A DNA stretch of 64,000 nucleotides, from the NCBI GenBank assembly GCA_964504915.1, contig CAZDFH010000007.1:17267-81266 (forward strand). The letters are read 5' to 3'. Source of the DNA: CAJBLF01 sp964504915 (GTDB lineage Bacteria; Patescibacteriota; Gracilibacteria; Absconditabacterales; Absconditicoccaceae). This document shows positions 19,534-31,888 of the stretch, piece by piece. Made by a program: the position numbers and the translations under genes. The stretch's first letter is position 1. The number at the start of each line of letters is the position of its first letter. The notes below the pieces were generated by a model, which was given only the letters and a program-made list of their open reading frames with translations, did not search any database and was not told the origin of the DNA.

Positions 19534-21402
19534 ATGCCTACTAGTGCTTTTGACCAGACCCAAACAAATGCTAAACGAATTGCTCCTGATAAGGTTCAAA
19601 TAGATTTAGCAGTACAGACAAAGCCAAATATGGACTTCCTTTTTTATGTTGATGGAGCACTTATCCAAAATATGATGTCAGATGGGGAGTGACGTATTAA
19701 AGAAACTGTTGTCGTATCCCATACTGGGAATCAATCCATTCTTGTTACACTGAGTAATGTAATCCAGTGAGTAAATGATGAAATAATGTCTGAATTAAAC
19801 GTTGTAGATGAAAGAATCGAGGCTCTGAAATCTGTGAGTATTAATGGATTGAATCTATCGAGTCCACAGTGTCATGCATATATAGACGACTATGAAGTCG
19901 TGATGACTGCAGTGAGGCAAAATGGTTTGGCTTTGCAGTTTGCTTCTCCTATCCTGAGGAATAATCGTGATATTGTAATGGAAGCAATGAAACAGAATTG
20001 ATCTGCTTTTGAATATACACGATTTAGGAATGATTACGATATTGTAATGATGGCAGTAAAAAAATGTGGATCATTTTTGGCTGGTGCAAAAGATTTACAG
20101 AATAATTATGATATTGTCATGGCTGCAGTGAAGCAGGATGGCACAGCATTGCATTGGGCTTCAGACAGCTTGAAAGATAATTATGATATTGTCATGGCTG
20201 CAGTGAAACAACGCAATACTTTTAGTGCACATACATTTAAACAGGCTTCAGATAGATTAAAAAAAGATTTTTCCATATTTAGTGTTGTACTGGAATCAAA
20301 ATGTCGTTTGCCTAGCAGGAGATGTTTCCATGAACTTATAGAGGAAATTTATGAATCTAAGTACAAATGTCCTTTTCGTGATTTTATCTACTGTGTGGAT
20401 GATTATACTTTATGATCATCGAACGAATATAATAATAATAAGTTCTTGGTATTACTCTGTGTGTCATGGGAAAATAATATGGAACATAGAAATAGACATG
20501 CTAGAGCTTCTTATCTTAAAGACATATATTCTAAGATTTCTCCAAATTTACAGTTAGATAATGATGTCTTAGATATGATGATTCTTACTCTGAATAATAA
20601 AGAATTATTGAAAGATGTCCCTGTCCAAGTAAAAAAAGATGAAGCATTTATAATGCAGTGTATTCAAAAATTTGGGTATGATCAGATACAGGAGTATTTA
20701 CCAGCAGAGACCAAAAAACTTCCTAAAGTGAAACCACTTAAAGAGGCATCTGATGCTAAATTGCATTTACAATTTCATAATGATATGATCAGAGTAACAA
20801 AGAATGGGATGAGCTTATTGTCTCTTTCTGAAGGCTCAAAAAATAACTATGACATTGTCATGGCCGCAGTTATTCAAAATGGGCATTCTCTTCAATATGC
20901 TTCTAGTAAGTTAAAAGATAATTATAATATTGTGCTTACTGCAATTACCCAAGATGGGAGTTCTTTCCAATATGCTTCTAATAGATTAAAAAATAATCTC
21001 GACATGTTTAATCGTGCTGTTGAAATCTTTTCTAGTGCATATTCTGATGCTTCTGGAAAGTTGAAACAAGATTATATATATTGTGTAAAAAATGTGACAC
21101 TGATCGCAGACGGTCATGATGGTACTGAATTCACTGATAATAAGCGACTGGCATTGCATTGTTTGGTATCTAAAAATATTTATGCTCAAGTATCTCTAAG
21201 ATTACAACAAGACCCAGATGTCTTGTTCGCCGCGATGAGGTATAATGAAAATTTATTTCGAAGGATTCCAGAGGCTTTACGAAATGATGAAAGTTTTGTA
21301 GCCCGTTGTGTGAAAACATATTCGGAGCTTCCTTACCGTCATCTCTCCGAATATATGAAACATCTTCCAGAGATGAAGCTTATTTTGTCACAAACAAAAT
21401 AA
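19534..21402 (+). CDS. DUF4116-type repeat protein with shared N-terminal module
   Basis: This 622-residue protein begins with a module also present in the next two genes (AKRIAPDKVQIDL near residue 14, then a predicted beta-rich stretch ending VNDEIMSEL). Residues about 110-245 and 435-495 contain repeats of the form NNYDIVMAAVKQDGTALHWA-S-LK. This is the DUF4116 pattern (D-x-V-x-x-A-V-x-Q-x-G-x-x-L-x-x-A) known from protist and giant-virus proteins and some bacteria. Two blocks of the form DESFVARCVK and DEAFIMQCIQ recur. The function is unknown; such repeats usually act as protein-binding solenoids. It is second in the operon. Confidence 0.78.
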
Positions 21403-21426
21403 TTATTTATTTATTTAATTATAATC

Positions 21427-22986
21427 ATGTCTATCAAATCAATCATTATCGATAATAAACAAACTACTGCAAAGAGAGTGGCGCCTGATAAGGTGCAACT
21501 TGATCTTGTGGCTTTGCCTTTGGATGAGCAGAATAATACAGGTCCAAATATGGATTTTCGTTTGTACGTCAATGGGATGCTTTTGCAGAATATACAATCG
21601 AATACAGAAGGCTGTATCAAAGAATCGATAACTATCGACAATGTGGATAGTGAACAAATAACTATTAAGATACAGAATCTAGCTGAAGGAGTCAAAAGTG
21701 ATATAAAGTGTATTATGATACAAAACAATGATATCTTCGCTGTGAAAAATCCTATAGAAGCAAAGAAGATTGAAATAAAAACAGGGTCTGAAATAGATAC
21801 AACTGCACACAAACTCTATAGTTTACACCAAAGTACTTTTGCCGATTTCATTTTAATCGATACTTATTTTAAGAATATTGTGAGTCAGGAGAATAAACAT
21901 GATATGGTGTTTATTAACCAAGAGTTTGATAAAATCCAACAAATAGCTCAACTTAAATTCTGTTTAAATACAGCAAAAGAACTGGAATTTTATTCGGAAT
22001 ATAAAGATCAAATAGAAAAGATTATCTCGTATGGGAAAACTAAAATGACTATTTATGAAGTAAATACTGTACTAGAAGAGGTTCAAAATATAATAAATAA
22101 TCATAATCTCAATATTGGTAACTTGAGGAATCGTAAACAACAATTATTCGATAAAGAAAAAGAGGTAGCTAATCAGATAAGAATACAAAATGAAGAAACG
22201 GAGAAGAGTAAGAAAGAAGAATTAAAAAAAACATATATTATGCAACTTAAACTCGATCCTTCTAAAATAACTTCTTTGGAACTGCGAGCTAAAGATGATA
22301 AAGAGATAGTAAAATATGCTTTGGAGCAAGATGGGCTATCCCTCCGATATGCTGGTGACCAAATAAAGAAGGATAAAGATATCATAATGATAGCACTACG
22401 TCAAAATCCAAATGCTTTCCAATTTATTGCCGATAGTTTAAAAATAGATGAAGATTTTGTTATACAGTGTATCAAAAATTTCAAGACTGATATTCTGCCA
22501 CATCTTCCCAATTATGTTAAAAATCTTCCCAGGATAAAAAAAGAAATTTCTTGTATAGAAACTGCTAAACACAGAGTATCTCAAAAAGAGGAGATGCTTT
22601 TTTATGTTTCTAGCATTAAATGAATAGATGAGAAAATATTAACTTTTATTGATGACTTACATAGATTACAAAAATTATCTATACTATATTTAAAATTTGC
22701 TACAGTGACTGAGGGTATCGCTGAGAATAAATCGCATAAAGTTGATAAATGTGGTAATGGTGAAATAAATATTTTATTGAAATCCATACTGACGTTAAAA
22801 AATTATTCGTGAAATGATATATCAGATTGGATAAAAAAACCCTATTCGGATAAAAAACATCATATTGATATGCTCTATAATGATGATTATCCTCGTCTCA
22901 ACCAATTGCAATGTCGCCATGATGACCTTTTACAAGAAAAAGAAAGATTTTTGGAAGACATTAAAGAATTAAAAAAATCAAAATAA
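21427..22986 (+). CDS. Paralogous operon protein with shared N-terminal module and coiled coil
   Basis: This 519-residue protein starts with the shared module (residues 1-100, TTAKRVAPDKVQLDLVALPL). A helical region follows, then a Lys/Glu-rich coiled coil near residues 220-275. Next comes one DUF4116-like unit (AKDDKEIVKYALEQDGLSLRYAG, near 290-345) and a DEDFVIQCIKNF block. The last 100 residues are charged helices. Its N-terminal DNA is about 95% identical over 104 bp to that of the next gene, so the two are recent paralogues or have exchanged sequence. Only two UGA glycines occur, both in the last quarter. Confidence 0.75.
21438..21541. repeat. 104-bp direct repeat, copy 1 (shared N-terminal module)
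   Basis: It differs from 23021-23124 at about five positions by eye. It encodes the first about 35 residues of the shared N-terminal module. Confidence 0.8.
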
Positions 22987-23009
22987 CTTTATTTTCATCA
23001 ATTATGATT

Positions 23010-24722
23010 ATGCCTATCACATCAATCATTATCGATAATACACAAACTACTGCAAAGAGAGTAGCACCTGATAAGGTGCAACTTGATCTCGTGGCTTTGC
23101 CTCTGGATGAGCAGAATAATACAGAACCTAATTTGGGTATTCGTCTCTACGTGAATGGACAGCTTTTACAAGACTTACAGTCTGGTCTTGATGGACGTTT
23201 GGTCGGGTCTGTGGTCGTGAGTGATACTAATTCCGAACACCTTACTCTTGAGCTGGAAGATATCGTGCAAGGGATAAGAAGTAAGATAAAATATGTAATG
23301 ATAGAGGCTATTGTAATTCCCGAGGCAGATCCAGAGCCTGTTGTAGTTGATGAACCTCCACAGCCAACCGTAAATGTTAGTTTGCAGAATCTTTATACGC
23401 TTCATAAAGAAGCTTTTAGTGAGTTCACATTGATTGATGCTTATTTTCAGGAAATTATTAAACCAGAAAATGGCCATGATGAGCAATTTATTAGGGATGA
23501 ATTTAATAAAATGAGTGTGATTGCCGATCTAAAATATCATATAAAGAAAGCTGAAGACCTGGAATTTTATGATACATATAAGGAACAATTAACTAAAAAG
23601 ATTACTTATTGTAAACAAGAAATGACCATCTATGAGCTGCCTATTATCCTCAAAGAAATCCAAAGTATTATAAAAGAACATGATGCACGTATTCTTACTT
23701 TGAGGCAAGACAAAAAATCTGCAGAAGATAAAGAAGCTCAGGCGAGACAGCAAATAGCTGATAAGGAGAAAAAGGCTCAAGAAAAACAAGCAGAAAGGGC
23801 ACAGAAAAAGCCAATGTATATCGCCCAACTTAAAGCTAATCCTTATGTGATATCCTCTTTAGAGGAACGAGCCAAAGACGATAAAGAAATTGTGCAATCT
23901 GTTTTGTGACAAGAGGGGACGTTGCTGCGTTACGCAGGGGATACAGTAAAATCTGATAGGGAGTCTGTAATGATGGCTTTGCAACAAAATACTAATGCTT
24001 TCTCATGTGCTTCTACTATACTTACTACAGATGAAGATTTTGTTTTTGATTGTTTACATAAATTTTGAGAGCCTATACTTCATCAATTGCCAGCTTATAT
24101 TCGTGGTGTGGGTAAAGTGAAGCGTTGGATTGATGCGTATACTACTAAAAAACAGGATCTCACTACTAGAAGGCAAATGATTTATTCTGCTTTGCAAGAG
24201 CTAGGTCCTTTGAACGGAGACATACGTTTTTTACAATCAGATGTGCAAAGTGCTCAGAAAAAAGTCGATGCTTTCCCAAACCTTTCTTCTCTTCTGTCTC
24301 AACTTAAAACACTTCTACAACAGATAGAATCTTCACATAAGGAGTCTCAATCTCTTAGTCGTCAGAATGAGACAATCTTTAATGCAAATTCTCTTAATAA
24401 GAAAATGCAAAATGTCCATAACAACCTGTCAAGTTACGAAAGCCAATGGAGTGCTATATGTGCAGAAATAAAAAAAACACCGATATATGTGGATGTTTCT
24501 AGTCTAAACAGATACTATTGAGCTTCTCCATTATTGGATCCTAATTATGTCCCAAATCTAGAAAAGCAGTGTAAGGATGGCTTGTTGTGGGCTCAAAAAA
24601 AGCTCAATGAACATACTGCCAAAATAAATGCAATTAAGGCTAAAATATGAGATGTGGATGAGCAAGAATTAGCTCGTTTGGACCAAGACTTAAATCAACT
24701 CTATAAAACCATCACGATCTAG
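23010..24722 (+). CDS. Paralogous operon protein, C-terminally cut by a TAG at the direct repeat
   Basis: This 570-residue protein follows the same plan as the previous gene: the shared N-terminal module, a Pro/Val linker near residue 110, a helical domain, a Lys/Gln-rich coiled coil (about 220-275) and a DUF4116-like unit (near 290-335). A second long coiled coil ends the protein. The start at 23010 aligns with the upstream paralogue; an in-frame ATG at 23004 adds two residues. Its TAG stop (24720-24722) is the first codon of the 76-bp repeat. In the left repeat copy the corresponding codon is CAG, and the frame after the TAG continues as KPKLLVRVNSAIAKLGYTTK. A CAG-to-TAG change may therefore have shortened this protein. 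Confidence 0.75.
23021..23124. repeat. 104-bp direct repeat, copy 2 (shared N-terminal module)
   Basis: This is the partner of 21438-21541, about 99 of 104 bases identical. The high DNA identity, against weaker similarity farther downstream, points to recent duplication or gene conversion limited to the module. Confidence 0.8.
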
Positions 24723-24796
24723 AAACCAAAACTCTTGGTCCGTGTCAACTCAGCTATTGCTAAGCTTGGCTACACGACCAAGATTGTGGATATTAT
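24721..24796. repeat. 76-bp direct repeat, right copy
   Basis: It matches 15986-16061 at 73 of 76 positions. It fills nearly all of the 70-bp gap between the convergent operons, provides the stop of the plus-strand gene at its left edge and overlaps the minus-strand gene's stop (24793-24795) at its right edge. Confidence 0.85.
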
Positions 24797-26919
24797 TTCG
24801 AAGTCACTTTACGTAATGATTTTTGTCGTAGATTGTCAACAGTAGTTCGTGGGGCACCAGCAATTTCTTGATATCTTATACCGCCTTCTATAAGTTCATA
24901 TCTTTTGAAGAGATTATTACGTTCCAATGCCCACACACCTGGTGCTGTTTCTTTGAGTAATGCATAAAATTGGCTTCAGTTTCTTTCTTTGACGATGCAA
25001 TAGTGTATATTTCCCACCTGTATTCTTTCGACTTTGGGATCGAGAATTGCATTTCCTCCTATCCTTAAGTCATTTGGATCAATCTGTACTTGATTTGCCA
25101 CCGGGATATATGCGTTTGCATAAGCGCCATAGAATCTGATAACTATACCATCTTTCAAACTTCATTCTACTTTCACGTTATCTAACCCCCTGTCTCTCAA
25201 TTTAGCATTAATGATGTCTTTGTTCGCGTCAAACGGTATCTTTTCTGTCGTATTCCCATTGAAACTAAGTGTATATGTGCCTCTGTCTGGTATAAGACCC
25301 CCTAGAGTGATTTTTTGTTCTTGCTTTATATCAATATCTGTTCCGTTGGGTATGGCTGGTGCTAATACTATTCCTCATGACTGCAATCTCTTGGTGTCTA
25401 TAGTTACTTTTTCATTATTGTATTTGTTGGCATAGATGCCAATAAATTTGATAGTAATCCCTGCAAGCAAATCTCCTACGACCTGAATATCTCCAAGTTC
25501 TGCATTCCTCAATGCATCATTTATGACTCAAACGGTGGCATTGTATGCTATAGGTAGGGTTTTATTGCCCGCAAAGGCGAGTGTATATGTACCTTTGTCT
25601 GGAGGGGTGCCACCAGGTAGTGTGATTGCCTGTTCATGGTTAGTGACAGTATCTTCTACACTTGCATTCCTAGTAATAGCAACTCATGCTTGAGTTAGTG
25701 TCGATGTATCTATGGTCATTGGAGCTTGATACTTATTCATATAGGCACCAGCAAATGTGAATTCTATTCCTGTCAATAAGTCTCCTGTCGCATTTACTCC
25801 TGCAGGTACACCGGTTGCTATCATTAATGCATTGGTTATAGTTGCTGCGTCAGCGTTATGAGCTAGCGGTGTTGTAGTATGACCACTAAATGTCAAAGTA
25901 TAATTCCCTCCATCTGGAACTACCCCAGCAGGCAATGTAATTTTTTGTTTTTGATTTACTAGCAAATCTTCTACTATTGCTGGTGCAATGCCGACTCATC
26001 AGGTAGTGAGTTCCGCTGAATTTACAATAATGGTCGGCTGATGATCATCTGCGTACTGTCCAGTGAATAATATAGTAATGCCTGTATTTGTTGTCATACT
26101 TCCTGTTGCCTGTAATTCTTCCAGTTGTGCTGCTTTGAGAATAGTATTAATTTCGACTGTATTGGCATCATGAGGTATAGGTCCTGTGGTAATCCCATTG
26201 AATGAGAGTGTATAGTACCCTCCAGTTGGACGATTGCCGACTACTTTGATGAGTTGTTTTTGATCAATCATCCTTTCTTTGCTATCTATATCAGCCGGTG
26301 TTAAACCGATTCATCATTTAGTTAATAGCTTAGTATTTATTTTCGGCTTTTCCTGATGAGTGTATGCATATTTACCATCAAATTTGATAGTTATTCATCC
26401 GCCTATAGTACCCGTAGCCTTTAGGTCACTTAGACTTTTTGGTTTCGCGTTGTTCAACGCGGTTTGTATAGCTAGCTGAGGAGCGTTCCATGGTATGGGA
26501 TCTGTTTTATTCCCATCGAATTCTATGGTAAACGTTCCATGGTCAGGCAGATTAGCGGCATCTCGTTTGATTGTGTACTTTTCTTTTACTCTTATCCCCT
26601 TTTCAAAATCTTTATCGATGTCAAAATATTCGATGGTATCTGTTGTATACGTTCCAGTGAATAACCTTTTGCGTATTGCTGTGGGGATTGTTCTTGAGAA
26701 CTGTTCTAACCTACCAGCCGAATCATATTTAGCCACCGTATTTGCATTTCGATTCCAGGCAATATTTTTTGGACATTGCAATAAATCTCTAATCTCTGGA
26801 GTGTTCTTTAATCAGATTGCATTATCGAATGTTCTCAAAATTCCACGTGGGTTAGACTCCTGTGTGTGTCCGTCAAATCCTGTGACTCATTCATTTTTTC
26901 TTTTTGTAAGTCGTGACAT
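24793..26919 (-). CDS. Protein with five tandem beta-sandwich-like repeats
   Basis: This 708-residue protein is last in a five-gene minus-strand operon. After a 115-residue N-terminal region come five tandem units of about 100 residues (roughly 115-215, 216-310, 311-415, 416-515 and 516-620). Each holds a Y/F-T-L-x-F-x-G-x-x-T-x-P-I strand pair, an x-A-x-x-I-x-x-A-L helix and an ATG-x-x-x-x-G-I-x-I-x-F-x-G-x-Y strand pair. The unit resembles the G-T-F-T-L-x-F-x-G-x-x-T repeats seen in phage structural and other large bacterial proteins. There is no obvious signal peptide. The final 85 residues are a separate domain containing GNIHYCIVKERNG. Its stop lies in the 76-bp repeat. Confidence 0.75.
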
Positions 26920-26941
26920 ATGTATAATGAGGAAATAAATA

Positions 26942-29900
26942 CTATACGCTAACTGGTGTCTCTGGGGTGACTGGTGTGGTAGGTGCTACTTGCGAACTAT
27001 TCAATACATCCATCGTTGCTGCTTTATTTTGTGCGATATATTCTGCACTATTTTCCTTCTTGAGTCCAAAATCTAGGTTGGAAATTTTCACTTGGTTGAT
27101 AAATAATTTGGATTTATCTTTTTGACTCATATCGGGATCGTCGTTGATGCCTTTTAGCGTTTTGGATAGATTTCGTACCTTATCTCATCGTCTTTTTATC
27201 TTATTATATACTTTTTCTTTTGCCTGTTCCTTATGCATATCTTTGGTTAATTTATCCTTTTCTCTTCCAAGTCTCTCGATTTTTTGTTTAATATGTTTTT
27301 TGTCTGCATCGTAGTCGTTTCGTGACTTATCACTCTCTGATTTGCCCTCTAGTTTTTTAGTAATTTCATCGATTCTTATTCTCCTCTTATTAATGTCGTT
27401 TTCCATATTTTTTATTCTTCTATTTATTGCCTGTATTTCACTATCTAATATTGCCATTTTTGATGTATTGTCGATTACTCTGTCCTGCATCGCAGTTATT
27501 TTTTTCTGTTGCGTTTCCAAGTATTGAGTTATAGATTCTTCATCAGTCCTTGATCCAAGATAATCCTTACAAAGTTTTCTCTTGTCTTCTAATACCTTCG
27601 TTTGTTTCTTCTCGAGATCTCATTTTTCTCTTGCTGTTAGCGCTGGTAGATAGCCAGGATCTAACTTTATCTCAATATCCTCTAATTCACTCTTGTAAAT
27701 CAAAAATGCGTCTTTCTTTTCTTCTAGTGTATTTTGTTTTTCTGTCGCTTTTTTAATTTCTCCATATGGTCCATTTAACTTTTCTTTGTTTTCGCTGTCA
27801 AGTTTTCCTCGTTCGCCTTGTTTTATAGCCAATTTTTTTTGCTCATCTAGAATGAGTAGTTCTCTATCGTCTATTTCACTCTGCTTTGTGTCTCTTTCTC
27901 CACTTCGTTCACTATATGTTAGATCTCATTCATGCACGTTATTTTTCATTTTGTCTTCCACTCTGTTGAGTTCAACATTTTCGTCATCTATTTCTTTCTG
28001 CTTAGCCTCAATTTTTTGTTGAAATCATCGCTGTGTTTCGTCGACAGCTTCAGGATTATCAATAAGAAGTTTGCTCGCTTGTCGTTTTCATCCCATAATA
28101 TCTACTTTGTCCTTCACTATTCTGTCGAAGTCTGTAGGGTTTCCGATTGTTCCTATGGCAAATTGTTGAATGACGAGCAAGAGATCATTGATATCTCACT
28201 TTTCTGCAGTTCGTGTATCTAATGTGGTTACTAAATTATCGCGATTTCTCGTCGCTTCTTCATGTGCTGGCGTTCCAGCTGTGGTTTCGGTTATTTTATC
28301 TTCAGCTTCTTCCCATTTTTTTTGGAAAGTTTCCATGAAGTTATTGAATTGACCTTGTATATCATCGTGCTTTTTGCCCAATACATCTTTTTTTACATTT
28401 TTTTCTCCTATGTCATTTTCAGGGTATCTGTCCTTATGGTCTTCCGTGATGCCTGTTCTACCGTCTTTATTGAATAAGAATGGGCCTCTTTCTGTAAGAT
28501 TTAGCATATCTCTGAGCTCTGAAGATTGCATAAGATCGAACATAGCGTGATCTTCTTTGGCTGCTGCATAAAGCGCTCCTAGGACTCATCTTTCTTCTGC
28601 CGTGGTGAGAGAATTGTATATCCGCTTAGAAGGTTTGGAGATGCCTTGGGCTATGAGATTACTTGCTCCTTTGACGGCGTATCTGATACCATCAGTCAGA
28701 TGAGTAACCTCTTCTCCTGTTGCACCTTTTACGATCCCTATGGCCCTGTTGTATGCGTCTTCAGTAACTGTTTCTACTTTATTCATTCCTGCAGTTCCAT
28801 TCTTGTACATGTAAGTGGCTCCTTGATTTCCTAGATCGACTATTGGTTTAATGGTCGCTGTAAATGGATAGAGGAGATAGAATGGTGTCTTCCATGCTTT
28901 ATATCATCCTTTTTTCATCATATCATTAAATCTGCCTGAGGCAGTTCCTACTGCCCATGTCAATCCTCTTGTTGATTGTGACCCTACTTTGTTGGCGATC
29001 TTAACTGCCCCAGAACCAATTTTAAGTGTCTGTTTTACGATATTTTCTGTGGTTCTTAATGCTCTCGTAGTCATGGGAGTGATAGATTTATCAAGTTCAT
29101 CTCTGCCACGTTTGACAAAGGAAAGTTTACTTAGGATTTTACTGAACCAACGATCATGTTTTTTAGATTTATCCATGTTCTGATAAAATATTTCATTTTT
29201 GGTTGTGTTCTGTGCCATGATGATCATAGCAAACACAGATGCATCATCTGCACTATGCCGTTTTCTCCTAAAGAATCTCATGAGACCTCTATTTTTGGCT
29301 TTGAGGGCGTTTTCTACGAATTGTTCCAATATACGCATACCAGATCATCTTCTTTGTATCTTCTTACCTCTGAGGGCAGGGACTCTACGTCTCATGATAG
29401 CTGATAATACCTTTTCCATCTTGTGATAATGCAGTTTACTGAAATCATTATCTGTTTTTTTGTAATTATCTTGTTCCCTAGCGAAAAATATATTGGGGAA
29501 GTGTTCAAATAAATTATTAGCTTCTTCAAATTGCGCATTAGTTAAATCTCCACTTTCACCCATTTCATCTGCGATTCTGAAGATGTTATTTTTTACTTCT
29601 CCTCTGTGATGTGCTACGTCCCTGTCAAAATCCCTTCTTTTAGCTCCGAAAACAATATCTTTCTGATGATCGAGTAAGCGTTTAGCTTCTGTAGTTACCT
29701 TAAACATACTTGACGAAAAGAAATATTCGCTCGCCTGTGCTTCACTGATCCCTGCACTATATAGTGCTTCGTTGAACTTGGGATGCTGAGAAATATCTTG
29801 CCGTAATCTATCTATGCTTGCCTGTTCTTCATTTTTGCCGAAATTTTCTATCTGGTTGTATTTTTTGAGGGTCTCGTTGACTACGGTTTTCATATCTAAG

Positions 29901-30742
29901 GTGACTAGTACTTTATCAAGTTTTGCCTGTTGTTCTGGTCTAATCGCAGAATGATATCATTTCACTACTAATCCATGAAGGGCATTCACTACTTTAGTCA
30001 TATGCTTAAAGTAGAGATCTAGATCTTCTAGTGGTTTTAGTTTTTCTCTAAATTTTTTGAAATCTGTTTCGAGTTTGGCATCATCTAAGTGGAGCCCATT
30101 TGCACTTAGCTGTAATATGACATCTGAAATTTTTAAAATTCTCTGTGCGGTAGTTTCATTCGTAAAGTGTGTAGAGTCTGCCAGATCATCCAATCGATTT
30201 ACTTTGCACAGTGTTTGTAACCTTGTGCCAAGTGCATTGAGTTCAATGTGTTCTGCATCGGTCATCTCTATCTCGGCTCTGCTTGATGCTGCCATTAGCA
30301 AGATCATGTCTTCGGAGAAATGACTATTGTTGAGTAGTTTCTTCTCTATGCCTTTGATAATGTCATTTAAGATGTTCTGCATATCTTCGTCCCTTATGTC
30401 TGTCGCATCATCTAGACCTGTAAGTTCATTCGCTGCATTTTTTGGTCCTTGGGCAGCATGGATAAGTGAGGCGATATATGTAATTTTTGCTTTAAGTCCA
30501 CGACATCTTTTTAACTCTTCCCATTCATAATTTATTGCTAATCTATCTTCTACATCACCGACCTTGAGAAATAGATAATTATGTAGAGCTTGGTCTACCT
30601 CTTTCCTTATGTTTCATGCTTTGGGTCACTCTAGGACAGATGCTAGTCTAGTGGCAGTGACATTAAGTACGTTTTCCATCTCTAATGTCTGTCTGGCATT
30701 GACTTGACCTAGTTCAATCTGTTTTTTTGGTGTCTTGGCCAT
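26942..30742 (-). CDS. 1266-aa coiled-coil protein, unknown function
   Basis: This is the longest gene of the window, spanning many TGA codons read as Gly. The N-terminal 600 residues are helical. Residues about 540-720 are more basic, with a Gly-rich stretch (KIGSGAVKIANKVGSQSTRG, then GGYKAWKTPFYLLYP) that could contact a membrane. From about residue 850 to 1200 the sequence is long charged coiled coil (KKLEGKSESDKSRNDYDADK and similar). The last 20 residues are Thr/Pro/Val-rich (PTTPVTPETPVSV). No catalytic motif is recognised. The gap to the beta-repeat gene downstream is 22 bp and to the gene upstream 33 bp, so they are cotranscribed. Confidence 0.75.
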
Positions 30743-30775
30743 TATGTATATATAAGGTATAAAATAATTGTCCTA

Positions 30776-31549
30776 TTATGCTGCTTTGTCTACTTTCTTG
30801 CCGTATCGAAGGTTTTTGAGGTTTCGTGAGCTTTGCCATTTTTTGAGTTCCTTTTTGCTGGTAAATCGGCTGGAAAGGAAGTTTACTGGCTCTAAATATG
30901 CCTTATATCCTATCCTTCCTAATCTCCATGTTGTCTGAAATGGTCGCTTCACTACATTCCCTACTCATTTTCGGAATCATTTTTTGGATGTCTTCACCTT
31001 TGTACTATTGTCCATTGGTATGATTTTGGTTTCGTTTTCGCTTGGTTCTGGTCTTGGTGATTGAGGAGTTGAGGTCTGTGCTTGCAAAGCAGCTTTCATA
31101 TCTTCTATACTTGGGGCTGGTTGCGGTTGGATTTCTACTTTGTCTGGTTGCTTGTTTACATGTGCTTCTAGTCGTGATCATAAATTTGGGTTTTTCCCAT
31201 CGTCTGTAGGTTTCCCGTCTGGGCCTTTTTTACCATTCTTGATAATGTTTAATGCGTCTTCGTATGTATTTACGTCTTTAAACATGTCTAATGCCTTTAA
31301 CTTGGTTAATACTCCCTCTGATGTCGGATGTTCTCCTTCGAATCTCCCTGCGAACTCTTTGTTCATTTCCGCTGTTTTCTTGTACATATCTACCATCTCT
31401 TCTCTGGTTTTTTCTGTCTGTTTAGCAACACCTGGAGTCTGATTTTTTGTGGACTCTTGTGGCTTTTCGACAGTGTTGGGAGTTGTCGTCGTTTCCTCCG
31501 GCTTCTTCTCCTCTTCTGTTGGTTGTGGTGCTGGTGTATTAGCTGCCAT
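30776..31549 (-). CDS. Pro/Thr/Glu-rich protein with basic C-terminus, unknown function
   Basis: This 257-residue protein has a low-complexity N-terminal 45 residues (TPAPQPTEEEKKPEETTTTP). A small helical part follows (residues 50-125), then a second Pro/Gln-rich linker. The final 75 residues are strongly basic (RKGVGNVVKRPFQTTWRLGR, then KKELKKWQSSRNLKNLRYGK). The tail could bind nucleic acid or an acidic partner. It is third from the end of the minus-strand operon. Confidence 0.7.
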
Positions 31550-31580
31550 CGGTGATTACGGGTAAATAAAACAAGTGGAT

Positions 31581-31862
31581 TTATTCGGATAAGTATTCTG
31601 CCAAAAAGTCTGTTGTCACTTCTTCGAGTATTGTCGCATATTTTGGTACCTTATGGAACAAATATCCATCCAGGTCTTCTGGTGAAGTGAGTTTTGCCTT
31701 TTCGAGTTCTTCTTCGTTCACAAATTCTTCTATTCTGTAGAAGAAAGATTCTTCGATTTCGGTTTCTATAATTGCTTTTTCTGTCTCATCTACTGTTTCT
31801 CCTGTAAGTTCTGCTACTTTCAGGAGTGCATATTCTTTGGCTTCATTTAGTGTCTTCAACAT
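31581..31862 (-). CDS. Small acidic helical protein of 93 aa, unknown function
   Basis: An acidic protein (many Glu; EEVTTDFLAEYLSE at the C-terminus) predicted to be all helical. No UGA codon and no recognised family. It is placed between two larger genes of the minus-strand operon with gaps of about 30 bp, which supports it as real. Confidence 0.65.
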   Translation of the reverse strand: MLKTLNEAKEYALLKVAELTGETVDETEKAIIETEIEESFFYRIEEFVNEEELEKAKLTSPEDLDGYLFHKVPKYATILEEVTTDFLAEYLSE

Positions 31863-31888
31863 GTGTGTATGGTAAATAAATAAAATAA

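Noticed and set aside
15986..24796. Integrated element with its own integrase
   Set aside because: The direct repeat suggests insertion, but no recombinase, transposase or phage terminase is found between the copies; the Xer gene at 61.3 kb is too far away and looks like a housekeeping dimer resolvase.
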